64,000 nt of DNA, from NCBI RefSeq assembly GCF_015679185.1, contig NZ_CP064939.1, forward strand, positions 2,852,001 through 2,916,000, written 5' to 3'. A model generated the notes under the pieces. It was not told the DNA's origin, did not search any database, and saw nothing but the letters and a program-made list of their open reading frames with translations. This document shows, one piece after another, positions 1 through 9,011 of this stretch; position 1 is the stretch's first letter; every line of letters begins with the position of its first letter. This DNA comes from Pedobacter endophyticus. Its GTDB lineage: Bacteria; Bacteroidota; Bacteroidia; Sphingobacteriales; Sphingobacteriaceae. Both the position numbers and the translations under genes were made by a program.

Positions 1-981
1 ACAGTGCAGGCACACAACAGCACGCTGTTAGGTAATTATAACGGAAAAATTTTCCCAAATACAAAGGGCAAAGTGTATAACATTATTGCGGGCAAACCTG
101 ATACGCTTATTACAGCGCCGGCCCAGATAAGAGTACCTTTAAACAGAACCTTTATTCAGGATAACATTGTGAGTTTGGCCGCGAGCTCGCTCACGTCGAA
201 TGCTAAATTTGCCGATTATTTTAAAGGCCTTTATGCGCAGGTAAACAAAACGTCATCAACAGGGCCTGGAGGAATCGCTTTCTTAAAATTTTCCGGGACT
301 GATTCTTACGTTCAATTGGTGTACCGAAAAACGAATACTACAAGCGGTATCGATACGGTTTCGGTTAATTTCCCGTTAGGTGCGTTGGCCAGTGTTAATT
401 CTACCAGCGTAATATCGGGCATTGCCGCAAACATTAAACATAATCGTACTGGTACTCCGGTACAGGCGCAAATTGATGCCCCAACAGCAAGTTATCAGGT
501 AACTTACCTTCAAGGTTTGGTTGGTCTTAAAACGAAGATCAGTTTTCCTGATTTGGTAAACTTTACCAATACTTACGGCAAAGCTATTGTAAACAAAGCG
601 GAGTTGGTTGTTGAGCTAGGTGCTGGCACATCATCTTATCCGTTCCTTGCATCGCAAAGGTTATCATTGTACAGATGGGATATTGCTGAGCAACCGATAA
701 ACATTTCCGATTATACCAGTTATGCCAACAGCAGCACTCCGGCTTTGTTCGGCGGCTATTTCGACTCGATAAAAAACCGCTACATCTTTAACGTTACCAA
801 TTATGTGCAAACGTTAATCAACAAAAGGGAAACTGATTATGGAACATTTCTTGCGCCAACATCGTTAACCGAATTTCAAGTTGCGCCAACGGCTACATCT
901 GCTGAAAGGGCAATTATTGGTGCAGGCACATCGACAACAAACAAGATAAAACTGAACATTTATTACACCAAGATAAATTAA
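1..981 (+). CDS. DUF4270 family protein, 3' part only
   Basis: The reading frame is open from the first base of the window, so the true start lies to the left; the GTG at 4 is only the first possible start inside the window. About 326 residues are visible. They resemble the C-terminal part of DUF4270 proteins, which are Bacteroidetes cell-envelope lipoproteins of unknown role: a phrase of the type F-x-x-Y-F-K-G-L-Y near residue 70, followed by a beta-rich domain that ends in Y-Y-T-K. The signal peptide and lipobox expected for the family would be outside the window. A rho-independent terminator follows 27 nt after the stop codon. Family assignment is from memory of the sequence pattern; the function is unknown. 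Confidence 0.75.
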   Translation, partial: TVQAHNSTLLGNYNGKIFPNTKGKVYNIIAGKPDTLITAPAQIRVPLNRTFIQDNIVSLAASSLTSNAKFADYFKGLYAQVNKTSSTGPGGIAFLKFSGTDSYVQLVYRKTNTTSGIDTVSVNFPLGALASVNSTSVISGIAANIKHNRTGTPVQAQIDAPTASYQVTYLQGLVGLKTKISFPDLVNFTNTYGKAIVNKAELVVELGAGTSSYPFLASQRLSLYRWDIAEQPINISDYTSYANSSTPALFGGYFDSIKNRYIFNVTNYVQTLINKRETDYGTFLAPTSLTEFQVAPTATSAERAIIGAGTSTTNKIKLNIYYTKIN

Positions 982-1007
982 GACTAAAGTTGTTTAGTGC
1001 TTAAGAA

Positions 1008-1045
1008 TAAAAAAAAGCCGTTTAACATTTGTTAAGCGGCTTTTT
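1008..1045 (+). terminator. Rho-independent terminator after the DUF4270 gene
   Basis: An A-run leads into GCCGTTTAAC at 1017-1026 and GTTAAGCGGC at 1031-1040, a 10-bp stem with one G-T wobble and a 4-nt loop. TTTTT follows at 1041. Confidence 0.9.
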
Positions 1046-1090
1046 GGTTAAACGATGGTTTCAATTTATGCCGGCTTATCCGAAAGCACT

Positions 1091-1507
1091 ATCCCTTGTC
1101 TCTAAACCCGATCGAAGCCGGATGCCGATATCTTCCATCGGCAGAAGCGGGAGCGGGACTACAGGTCCCAATAGCTACTGAGCGTTCATTTCCAAATAAA
1201 AAACGAAAGGTATTCTGATAACAATCTATTTTTTGGAGAGCAATATCCCTTGTTTTTAAACCCGATCGGAGCGGGATGCCGATTCTTCATCGGCAGAAGC
1301 GGGAGCGGGACTGCACGCCGCCAATGATTGCTGAGCGTTCATTTCCAAATAAAAAACGAAAGGTATTCTGATAACAATCTATTTTTTGGAGAGCAATATC
1401 CCTTGTTTTTAAACCCGATCGGAGCGGGATGCCGATTCTTCATCGGCAGAAGCGGGAGCGGGACTGCACGCCGCCAATGATTACTGAGCGTTCATTTCCA
1501 AATAAAA
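1091..1507. repeat. Three tandem copies of a ~153-bp intergenic repeat
   Basis: The phrase ATCCCTTG recurs at 1091, 1245 and 1398, a period of 153-154 bp. Copies 2 and 3 are almost identical. Copy 1 is diverged, and copy 3 stops after TTCATTTCCAAATAAA near 1507. Each copy contains a hairpin GCCGAT-TCTTC-ATCGGC (lengthened in copy 1), preceded by an ACCCGATCGGAGCGGGA-type phrase and followed by AGAAGCGGGAGCGGGA. No ORF spans the array. A shorter relic (CACCCGATTGGGGCTG) lies near 1590. The rest of the 982-1609 spacer holds an ATTCCCGCCTACGCGGGAA palindrome near 1523 and nothing else recognisable. The AACCCGAT...AGCGGGAGCGGG phrase is typical of Pedobacter-type dispersed repeats (from memory). 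Confidence 0.85.
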
Positions 1508-1609
1508 CTCCTCGATTAAGATTCCCGCCTACGCGGGAAAGACGCTAAGACTGGAAAATATCATCACACCAACAGGCTAAACTCCTACACCCGATTGGGG
1601 CTGAAAACT

Positions 1610-2746
1610 TCAGTAACTGTTGTAAAAGTAACCGATATCATCAACCAATTGGCTGTAAATGGGCTTGGTAAATTCTAAAAATAAATCTCCCGGCGATGGG
1701 GGTGCAATTTCCTTTCTCCTCGTCATGGCCAACTGGTTTTTATTCAGCGCACGGTCATCGCCTTTGTAACTGGCCCAGCTATCTCGCCAAACGTAAGTTC
1801 CGGGAAATTTTTGCTGACGGATAACCTTCTTGTTTCGCCAATCCATTATCGTCATATCCAACAGACCGGAAGATGAAATGTGCTTTTCAAATATACTAAG
1901 CGTTGCCTTAACGGTTCCATAAACCGGTTTACGTTCACGTGTTTCGCCAATTATCACACTGTCGCGTTTCAATTTCTCAACCCGTTCTTTTACATAGGTC
2001 TGCCCGACAACAAAGTCGTCGAAATTTAGGCTCAGGATCTGGTCGGGAACTATTTTCTGATTGGTAGCTTGCTCTTCGCCATAAAATACAACAAATTTAT
2101 TTCTTGAGTAGCTACCAATAAACTGGTCAATTTGCTGCTGAAAGTAATCGGCGCTGAACTTATAAGGTCCGCGGTTTAATATAATGGGCTGAACAACCAC
2201 TTTAATTACCGCCGCCCAGTAGGCATCGTCCATTTTTGTTTTAACATCCAAGTAGTTTGGCTGCAGGTTCATCACTTTCTCAAATTCATAGTAAGCTTTT
2301 TTGGCCGAAGCCCGGTTACCTTCATTCAAGTAAGCAACGCCCGAGTTGTATCTAAAAACTGCTGCGTTATAACGGCTTTCGGCAACTTCGTTTACATATT
2401 TCGATGGTGCAGGCACTACCGATAAACATGCAGGGCAGCTATTAATTTCATCGGCCAGTTGATTTAACTTCTGGTAATCGTACATAATCGATTCCCATTT
2501 GAACAAATTGCTGGATAACTTAGCCTCGTCTATTTTCCGTAAATGATCCTTCAATGCCAGCTCGTAAGCCGTTTTTAAAACTGCTAACGCTTCGCCATTT
2601 TTAGGCGAATTCTGCAGCCTGCTTACCGCCTTTGAAACTGATACATCGTAATCGCCCTTTTGCAGGGCATTTTTTCCTGTGGTACATCCTCCTAAAATTA
2701 TTAAGGATAAATAAATAAAATACCGTAATCTTGAAACGTTATTCAT
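1610..2746 (-). CDS. TPR-like outer-envelope lipoprotein of unknown function
   Basis: A 378-residue protein with a lipoprotein signal: a hydrophobic run at residues 9-18 followed by L-G-G-C, with Cys21 as the predicted lipidated residue. Residues 25-175 are helical with TPR-like spacing; one clear repeat-like stretch around residues 130-165 carries A-x-x-x-Y-N-S-G-V-A-Y. The rest is a mixed alpha/beta region with no motif I recognise. The ATG at 2746 is well placed behind a TACATTTG -7 box on the minus strand (2790-2783). It stands alone and is divergent from the epimerase gene. Probably a scaffold or interaction protein of the outer membrane; the substrate or partner cannot be inferred. Confidence 0.75.
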   Translation of the reverse strand: MNNVSRLRYFIYLSLIILGGCTTGKNALQKGDYDVSVSKAVSRLQNSPKNGEALAVLKTAYELALKDHLRKIDEAKLSSNLFKWESIMYDYQKLNQLADEINSCPACLSVVPAPSKYVNEVAESRYNAAVFRYNSGVAYLNEGNRASAKKAYYEFEKVMNLQPNYLDVKTKMDDAYWAAVIKVVVQPIILNRGPYKFSADYFQQQIDQFIGSYSRNKFVVFYGEEQATNQKIVPDQILSLNFDDFVVGQTYVKERVEKLKRDSVIIGETRERKPVYGTVKATLSIFEKHISSSGLLDMTIMDWRNKKVIRQQKFPGTYVWRDSWASYKGDDRALNKNQLAMTRRKEIAPPSPGDLFLEFTKPIYSQLVDDIGYFYNSY

Positions 2747-2782
2747 AAAAGCGCATTTTTAGTTTATTTGGATGGATAGAAT

Positions 2783-2822
2783 CAAATGTAATACTTTTTA
2801 TTCCGCCAATAAATTACATTTG
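2783..2822. promoter_or_regulatory. Divergent pair of TACATTTG -7 boxes
   Basis: On the minus strand TACATTTG occupies 2790-2783 and should serve the lipoprotein gene. On the plus strand TACATTTG occupies 2815-2822 and should serve the epimerase gene. Both match the Bacteroidetes -7 consensus TAnnTTTG. The two boxes are 24 bp apart back to back, so the two polymerases would compete for the same spacer. No good -33 TTG was found at the standard distance for either. Confidence 0.6.
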
Positions 2823-2862
2823 CAAGCGATAATTCATCCTTTTAATTATTAGACGATCGATA

Positions 2863-3894
2863 ATGAAAATTAGTTGCAAGCCATTCGAATTACTATTGAA
2901 ACACCCTTTTTCTATTGCAAAGTTTACCAGAACAAGTACGCCGGTGATGCTATTGAAACTGGAGTATGAAGGTTTTACGGGTTATGGCGAGGCATCGATG
3001 GTGCCTTATATGGGCGAAAGTTACGAATCGGCGAATGCGTTTTTAAAGCAGGTAGACTTAAGTCCGTTCAAACACCCGTTCAATTTTGGCGAAATTATCC
3101 ATTATCTCGACAGCATTGCACCGGGCCAGCCCGCAATTAAAGCGGCAATTGATATTGCATTGAACGACATTAACGGCAAAATACTGAACAAGCCTTGTTA
3201 CGAGGTCTACGGCGCAGATCCATCGAAAATGCCTGTTACTTCTTACACTATCGGGATTGACACGCCTGAAGTGATCCGCGAAAAATTGAGAAACGCCGAA
3301 AAGTTTAAGGTGATAAAAGTGAAGCTGGGCAGAGACAATGATCAGGAAATTATCGAAACAATTCGCGGGATGACGGATGCTCCGCTGTATGTTGATGCCA
3401 ATCAGGGTTGGAGTGATCGGATTAAAGCGATCGACTTAATTTATTGGTTGCACAGCCAGGGCGTGGTATTAATTGAGCAACCTATGGATAAAAACGACCT
3501 TGACGGCAACGCCTGGCTAACTGAACGCAGTCCGATTCCGTTATTAGCCGATGAAGCCGTGCAGCGATTGGCCGATATGGATCAGCTTAAAGGGGCTTAT
3601 CACGGCATAAATGTAAAATTGATGAAAAGCTGTGGCATGTACGAGGGAAACCAAATGATTGAAAAAGCCCGCTCATTTGGAATGAAGGTTTTAATTGGCT
3701 GCATGAGCGAAACGAGCTGCGCTACGCTAGCGGCAATTGCACTGGCACCACTTTGTAACTGGGCCGATTTAGATGGCCCCTGGTTAACCAAAAACAATCC
3801 TTTTACCGACCCGCAATTCGAAAATGGGAAGTATGTGCTTAAAAACCTACCGGGGTTGGGGCTCGAGGGAGTTACTTCGGATCTTTATCTTTAA
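2863..3894 (+). CDS. Dipeptide epimerase (L-Ala-D/L-Glu epimerase type, enolase superfamily)
   Basis: A 343-residue muconate-lactonizing-type enolase-superfamily enzyme. The barrel residues are in order: K152-V-K154 (general base pair), D178-A-N180 and E205 in I-E-Q-P and D230-E231 (metal ligands), and K252 in N-V-K-L-M-K (opposite base). The N-terminal capping domain is residues 1-125. Members with this layout epimerise Ala-Glu or related dipeptides and often recycle murein peptides. The D-x-D motif near the C-terminus (A-D-L-D-G-P) is typical of dipeptide epimerases. The exact dipeptide cannot be read from sequence. Its 3' end overlaps the convergent small gene by 23 nt. Confidence 0.85.
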   Translation: MKISCKPFELLLKHPFSIAKFTRTSTPVMLLKLEYEGFTGYGEASMVPYMGESYESANAFLKQVDLSPFKHPFNFGEIIHYLDSIAPGQPAIKAAIDIALNDINGKILNKPCYEVYGADPSKMPVTSYTIGIDTPEVIREKLRNAEKFKVIKVKLGRDNDQEIIETIRGMTDAPLYVDANQGWSDRIKAIDLIYWLHSQGVVLIEQPMDKNDLDGNAWLTERSPIPLLADEAVQRLADMDQLKGAYHGINVKLMKSCGMYEGNQMIEKARSFGMKVLIGCMSETSCATLAAIALAPLCNWADLDGPWLTKNNPFTDPQFENGKYVLKNLPGLGLEGVTSDLYL

Positions 3895-4069
3895 ACGAAT
3901 TTCGAATATCTTTGGTTAATTGATATTTAAAATAAAACAAGCAGCAGGTAACGCCTACCAAAAACCCGGCGGGAAGATATTTGCTGTTGTTATAACACCA
4001 TATCAACCCGAAAATAGAAAGGATAATGGCGAGGTTGTAAAATATATTTAATGCAAACTTTTTGCCCAC
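3872..4069 (-). CDS. Small two-helix membrane protein (DUF6358-like)
   Basis: A 65-residue protein with two hydrophobic segments (about residues 8-26 and 33-48), a charged C-terminus and no signal peptidase site. It starts with GTG at 4069; an in-frame stop lies 12 nt upstream, so no longer start exists. It resembles a short family seen in Pedobacter relatives that I recall as DUF6358; that name is tentative. Its last 23 nt overlap the end of the epimerase gene in the opposite direction. Function unknown. Confidence 0.55.
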   Translation of the reverse strand: MGKKFALNIFYNLAIILSIFGLIWCYNNSKYLPAGFLVGVTCCLFYFKYQLTKDIRNSFKDKDPK

Positions 4070-4110
4070 AAACTGAAAAAATTATTTATAAAGTAATATT
4101 TGTTAAAGCC

Positions 4111-4187
4111 CGTCATTGCGAAGCCGGACGTGCGTGAGCTGAAGCAATCTGTTTGCGAGAAAGATTGCTTCGTGCCTCGCAATGACG
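4111..4187. repeat. Long hairpin made of GTCATTGCGA-type dispersed repeat
   Basis: CGTCATTGCGA at 4111-4121 pairs with TCGCAATGACG at 4177-4187. Nested inside, GAAGCAATCT (4141-4150) pairs with AGATTGCTTC (4162-4171). It lies 8 bp beyond the rhodanese stop codon and could end its transcript, although there is no clear U-tract. Confidence 0.7.
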
Positions 4188-4194
4188 AAATATC

Positions 4195-4512
4195 CTAGTA
4201 AACCTGCATATCAGGGTCAAATGCCTCTTGCCAGGCCAAAATTCCGCCTTTTAGGTTATACAGGTTATCGTGGCCATATTGTGCTTCTAACTGCATCACG
4301 GCTGCGGCACTGCGCTTCCCGCTGCGGCATTGAATAATTACAGGCTTATCTTTGGCAACCTTATCGGCCTCAATTAAAATGCCGCCCAGTGGAATATTTT
4401 CTCCATTCAGGTTAGAAACTTCATATTCGAATGTTTCGCGAACATCGATTAGTTGAAAATCCTCATTATTGTCGATTTTCTCTTTTAGTTCTTGTACCGA
4501 TATCTCTTTCAT
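4195..4512 (-). CDS. Single-domain rhodanese-like protein
   Basis: A 105-residue single rhodanese domain. The active-site loop is C62-R-S-G-K-R-S, preceded by the I-D-V-R-E motif at residues 22-26 and followed by the C-terminal G-G-I-L-A-W signature. The Cys is present, so a sulfurtransferase or persulfide carrier is expected in the cytosol (no signal peptide). ATG at 4512; a TATATTTG -7 box lies at 4540-4533 on the same strand. It appears monocistronic, and the sulfur acceptor is unknown. Confidence 0.88.
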   Translation of the reverse strand: MKEISVQELKEKIDNNEDFQLIDVRETFEYEVSNLNGENIPLGGILIEADKVAKDKPVIIQCRSGKRSAAAVMQLEAQYGHDNLYNLKGGILAWQEAFDPDMQVY

Positions 4513-4641
4513 TTTGATTGTTGTATTTCATGCAAATATAGGGAATTCAATTTTACGGCCACCATCAAAAAAATGCCATTTATTTTATTCAAAAACTGTA
4601 ACAACTTTAGGCCTTAGGCGTTTAACTATAAATTGTTATAA

Positions 4642-5772
4642 ATGAACAAACTTAACCGCTTCTTCTGGTTTTGTTCGGGTGCACACATCGCCACACTGGA
4701 AAAATACCCGACTGAGCAGAATAAATATACCGGCATTGGTGCCACCATTTTTTTTACCGGGCTGTTTGCTGCCTTATCGGGCGGTTATGCCATGTACTTC
4801 GTGTTTAAAGGCGACAACCTTGCGGTAGTTTTTGCAATAATTTTCGGCTTTTTATGGGGCGCTGCAATTTTTAATATGGACCGCTACATTGTTGCCAGTA
4901 TTAATAAAAGCGCAAGCACCAACAAGCAACTCCTGCAAGCCACGCCACGTATTTTGCTGGCGATCATGATTGGTATGGTAATTTCCCGACCAATAGAGCT
5001 TAAGATTTTCGACAAAGAAATTAAGGAACGCTTAAAGGTTAGTTACCTGAACGGCCAGCGTGCCAAGATCGATACGTTAAACAAGGCGTTCGAAAATAAA
5101 TATCAGGTAGAATTTGGTCGTTTGAACCAGCAAAGGGCAACCCGCGATTCGTTGGAGAAAGGGATTAAGGCCGACAGGCAGAAGCTTAACTTCGAAATTT
5201 TTGGCAACAAAACGGCCGAAACTTCGGGCGTAATGGGTTATGGGCCCTATGCCAAACGTAAAGAAGCAGAGATTAAACAGCGTGAGGCAGAGCTCGATTC
5301 GTTAAAAGCCAACATCAGCAAATCAGAAAATTTTGTAGATAAGCGTAAGGAGTTCGACGGATTATTTGCCGAGAAATTGTACACCAAACCCCAACTGGAT
5401 AGCTTATCGAATGTGGCCGGTTTTGCTGATCGAAACTGGGCTTTAGGGCAGCTAAAATTCAACGTAGATGGCAGCCGCGACGATAATACCGCCATTGCAG
5501 TCACTTTTATCGGACTGCTTTTTATATTCTTCGAATGCTTGCCGGTTTTTGTTAAACTGATGAGTGCCCGGGGGCCTTACGATTTTGCAACTGCTGATAC
5601 CGATGAAGTTTCTGTTTATCAATCTAAAAAAGACAAAGATTTTCACATTGAAGTGGCCGATAATATTCACGAAACCAGGGTGGATTCAGAATCGTCGAAG
5701 CAAAAAGAGATTATAAAGGGAAAAGCTTACCGCGATTTGGAGCGATACGATTGGGATCAGGAAAAGGCTTGA
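4642..5772 (+). CDS. DUF4407 family membrane protein
   Basis: A 376-residue protein with the DUF4407 N-terminal signature: an F-W-x-C-S-G-A motif at residues 8-14 and a membrane block with helices near 33-55, 60-77 and 98-115, including F-N-M-D-R-Y-I. A long charged coiled-coil region follows (about 125-240), then a final membrane helix near 283-305 and a charged tail. The layout (membrane, coiled coil, membrane) is that of the family. The biochemical role is not established. The neighbours give no functional hint. Confidence 0.85.
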   Translation: MNKLNRFFWFCSGAHIATLEKYPTEQNKYTGIGATIFFTGLFAALSGGYAMYFVFKGDNLAVVFAIIFGFLWGAAIFNMDRYIVASINKSASTNKQLLQATPRILLAIMIGMVISRPIELKIFDKEIKERLKVSYLNGQRAKIDTLNKAFENKYQVEFGRLNQQRATRDSLEKGIKADRQKLNFEIFGNKTAETSGVMGYGPYAKRKEAEIKQREAELDSLKANISKSENFVDKRKEFDGLFAEKLYTKPQLDSLSNVAGFADRNWALGQLKFNVDGSRDDNTAIAVTFIGLLFIFFECLPVFVKLMSARGPYDFATADTDEVSVYQSKKDKDFHIEVADNIHETRVDSESSKQKEIIKGKAYRDLERYDWDQEKA

Positions 5773-5851
5773 TGATCGCTACATCAATCTTACAATCTTA
5801 AATGCGCAATCGTCGTACATTCTTGCTAAATTAGCGATCAAAACTCCTTGT

Positions 5852-7684
5852 ATGAAGAAATTTTTAGGCGCTACCCTACTTTGTGCGCTCTCGTTTGGTG
5901 CATTTGCACAAAATGAAATCAGTTATAACGTTTCTTTTCCAAACGCCATCCATCACGAAGCCGAAATCAGCATGTCGATCACAGATGTACCTTCAGGTAC
6001 TTTAAAGGTACGAATGAGCCGGTCATCGCCGGGTCGTTACGCTACACATGAGTTTGGCAAAAACGTTTACAACTTCAAAGCTTTTGATTCGAACGGCAAG
6101 GCGCTGGCCATTAAGCGATCGGCTGGCGATGTGTACGAAATTCCGTCGCATGGCAGCACCGTGAAAGTTACCTACACCTTATTTGGGAATTGGATTGATG
6201 GTACCTATGCAGGTTTCGACGAATCACATGCCCACATGAACATTCCCGCTACATTTGCCTTTCCTGTGGGTATGGATGCCCGGCCTCGTTTGGTTCAGTT
6301 TAAATATAATGAAAAGCAAAACTGGAAAGTGGCCACTCAATTAAAGCCGCTGGCAAACAACACTTTCTATGCCGCCAATCTCCAATATTTTATGGATAGC
6401 CCGATAGAAATTGCCGATTACAAAACTGCCAAATGGGAAGTAAAAAACAAGGATGGCAAATTACAGACTATTCATTTAATCACGCACTCGAACGATACAC
6501 AGAAAACGATAGATAACTATGCAGAAATGCTGAAAAAGATGGTAGATGAGCACGTTGCCGTTTGGGGCGAGTTCCCGACTTACGATTATGGCAATTACTA
6601 CTTTCTGGATGATGTGTATCCCGATAATGCTGGTGATGGCATGGAGCACAGAAACTCTACATCGATTGTACAGCGCACACCCAAAATTGAAGGTTACGAA
6701 ACTAACCTGCTTGGCACATTCTCTCACGAGTATTTCCATAGCTGGAACGTTGAGCGTTTGCGCCCAAAAACACTCGAGCCCTTCAATTTTGAGCATTCAA
6801 ATATCAGCGATGAGCTTTGGCTGGCCGAAGGCTTTACGCAATATTACGGCTCGTTACTGTTAACCAGAGCGGGTTTAAAAACGGTTGATAATGCGGCACA
6901 GACTTTCGAAGGAATGGTAAATGCCGTTTTAAATTCTCCGGGAGCGAAAAATTACTCGCCTATCGACGCCAGCCGCTATGCTGTTTTTGCTGATGCCGGT
7001 GTGGCGATTGATCAAACGAACAAAAGCAATATCTTTCTTTCTTACTATACTTATGGCGCTGCAACTGCGCTCGCTTTAGATCTTCGTTTACGCTCCGAAT
7101 TTAAGCTTACGCTTGATGATTATATGCGTGCATTATGGAAAGCGCATGGCAAACCTGAAATTCCGTATACGGTTCAGGATTTGCAAAAGGTGCTCTCTGA
7201 GCTGACTAAAAGCCCTTCGTTTGCGAACGAGTTTTTTAGCAGCTATATTTATGGAACTAAGAAAAACGATTATGCAAAGCTTTTGCTAAACGCTGGCTTT
7301 GTTTTACGAAAGGCAAATCCGGGGAAAGCGTATGCAGGTTTTGGTCGTGCAACCGCTGTGGATGGGAAGGTAACATTACCGCAAACGTTAATCGGTACGC
7401 CGGCTTACGAGGCAGGTTTGGATGTAGATGATGTGATTTTAACGATAGATGACAAGAAAGTTAACGGTTTGGCCGATCTAAACGCTGTTACTGATGCACA
7501 TCGGCCGGGCGATGTGGTAGCAATCACTTATCTTTATCGTGGCGAACAAAAGACAACAGAACTTACATTTTCGGAAAATCCAATGCTCGAAATCGTTTCA
7601 ATAGAAAAAACGGGCGGCACGTTAACACCGGCAATGCAAAGTTTCAGAGCGAATTGGTTAAACTCGCAGGTAAAATCCAGATAA
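5852..7684 (+). CDS. Secreted M61 family metallopeptidase with PDZ domain
   Basis: A 610-residue protein with a signal peptide (residues 1-20, ending A-F-A-Q). An N-terminal beta domain precedes the gluzincin zinc site H292-E-Y-F-H296; the third ligand is probably E326 in L-A-E-G-F-T. A PDZ-like domain sits near residues 505-570 (G-T-P-A-Y-E-A-G-L). This is the glycyl-aminopeptidase layout, and the family releases N-terminal Gly or Ala from peptides. It is followed after 19 nt by an M28 peptidase, so the two are probably co-transcribed and act together on peptides in the periplasm. Confidence 0.9.
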   Translation: MKKFLGATLLCALSFGAFAQNEISYNVSFPNAIHHEAEISMSITDVPSGTLKVRMSRSSPGRYATHEFGKNVYNFKAFDSNGKALAIKRSAGDVYEIPSHGSTVKVTYTLFGNWIDGTYAGFDESHAHMNIPATFAFPVGMDARPRLVQFKYNEKQNWKVATQLKPLANNTFYAANLQYFMDSPIEIADYKTAKWEVKNKDGKLQTIHLITHSNDTQKTIDNYAEMLKKMVDEHVAVWGEFPTYDYGNYYFLDDVYPDNAGDGMEHRNSTSIVQRTPKIEGYETNLLGTFSHEYFHSWNVERLRPKTLEPFNFEHSNISDELWLAEGFTQYYGSLLLTRAGLKTVDNAAQTFEGMVNAVLNSPGAKNYSPIDASRYAVFADAGVAIDQTNKSNIFLSYYTYGAATALALDLRLRSEFKLTLDDYMRALWKAHGKPEIPYTVQDLQKVLSELTKSPSFANEFFSSYIYGTKKNDYAKLLLNAGFVLRKANPGKAYAGFGRATAVDGKVTLPQTLIGTPAYEAGLDVDDVILTIDDKKVNGLADLNAVTDAHRPGDVVAITYLYRGEQKTTELTFSENPMLEIVSIEKTGGTLTPAMQSFRANWLNSQVKSR

Positions 7685-7703
7685 CAACAAATTAAATTAA
7701 ATC

Positions 7704-9011
7704 ATGAAGAAAACACTTCTTTTTACCCTTGTGGGTTTGGCAAGCTTACAGCTTAATGCCCAAAACATCGATAAAATTATCACCAGAGAATATACAGATC
7801 ACTTAATTAAAACCTTAAGTGCGGATGATATGCAAGGCCGGGCAACCTTTACACCGGGTATTGATAAAGCCGCAACATTTATCGAAACAGAGTTAAAAAA
7901 AATCGGTCTGAAGCCATTAGCAGGGGAAAACGGATTTCGTCAGACTTTTTTCAAATACCGGGTAAGCAATGAAAGTTCTTCTGTTAAAATTGACGGACAA
8001 GAAATTGCACCTGAGAATGTGTTTGCTACGGGCTTAGCAACAGAGAACATTTCTTTAGATAAAAATAACGCCACAATAATAAAGCTCGACGCGGATAAAC
8101 CTTTCGTTGCGCAGTTTAGAGCAGCAATGAATGCTGGCAAAAGCCAGATTGTTTTGGTTGACGCCAAATTTGCCGACATGTTTAACCGCTACAGAGGTCA
8201 TTTTAGTGAGCCGAATACGGTTGATGAAAAAGATATAAAGGCAAAAACAGGTGCGGTGCAGGTTTTTGTTTTAGGTAAAGCGGATGCCGCAGATTTTACG
8301 GCAACGTTTAAGAATAAAATTGATAAAATGCCTTTATTTAATGTTGCGGGAATGATTCCCGGAAAATCTAAAGCAAAGGAACTGGTTGTTTTCTCAGGCC
8401 ATTATGATCACCTGGGGATTTTGAAGACTGTTAATGGCGACAGCATCGCCAATGGTGCTGACGATGATGCATCGGGAACAACGGCAATGATTGCGCTGGC
8501 CAAATATTATAAAGCCCAGAAGAACAATGAGCGGACGCTGATTTTTGTGGCCTTTACTGCTGAGGAAATTGGTGGCTTCGGGGCAAAATACTTTTCAGAA
8601 AAGTTAAATCCCGACGATGTGGTGGCGATGTTCAATATTGAAATGATTGGCAAGGATTCTAAATTCGGAAAGAATACGGCCTTCATTACAGGTTACGAAC
8701 GATCAGATTTCGGCAAAATTCTGCAAAAGAACTTAACCGGAACGGAATTTGCTTTCCATCCTGATCCTTATCCACAGCAAAATCTATTTTATAGAAGCGA
8801 TAACGCCACTTTAGCGGCTTTAGGTGTTCCGGCGCATACCATCAGCACCGACAAGATTGATATTGATAAGTTGTATCATACGGTGAAGGACGAATACAGC
8901 TCGTTGGATGTTGAGAATATTCTCTCAACCATTAAAGCAATAGCAAAAAGCGCAACAACCATTGTTAACGGTACGGATACGCCAACCAGAATACCGAAGC
9001 TGGAAAAGTAG
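7704..9011 (+). CDS. Secreted M28 family zinc aminopeptidase
   Basis: A 435-residue protein with a signal peptide (1-20, ending L-N-A-Q). The co-catalytic zinc ligands of M28 are visible: H233 in S-G-H-Y-D-H, D253 in G-A-D-D-D-A-S-G, and the general base and ligand pair E287-E288 in A-E-E-I-G-G. Family members remove N-terminal residues from peptides. It lies 19 nt downstream of the M61 gene in the same direction. No terminator is visible directly after it; repeat-rich spacer begins at once. Confidence 0.9.
   Translation: MKKTLLFTLVGLASLQLNAQNIDKIITREYTDHLIKTLSADDMQGRATFTPGIDKAATFIETELKKIGLKPLAGENGFRQTFFKYRVSNESSSVKIDGQEIAPENVFATGLATENISLDKNNATIIKLDADKPFVAQFRAAMNAGKSQIVLVDAKFADMFNRYRGHFSEPNTVDEKDIKAKTGAVQVFVLGKADAADFTATFKNKIDKMPLFNVAGMIPGKSKAKELVVFSGHYDHLGILKTVNGDSIANGADDDASGTTAMIALAKYYKAQKNNERTLIFVAFTAEEIGGFGAKYFSEKLNPDDVVAMFNIEMIGKDSKFGKNTAFITGYERSDFGKILQKNLTGTEFAFHPDPYPQQNLFYRSDNATLAALGVPAHTISTDKIDIDKLYHTVKDEYSSLDVENILSTIKAIAKSATTIVNGTDTPTRIPKLEK

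Noticed and set aside
1091..1507. Possible CRISPR or integron-like array
   Set aside because: A 153-bp unit without variable spacers or cassettes; no integrase or cas gene in the window.
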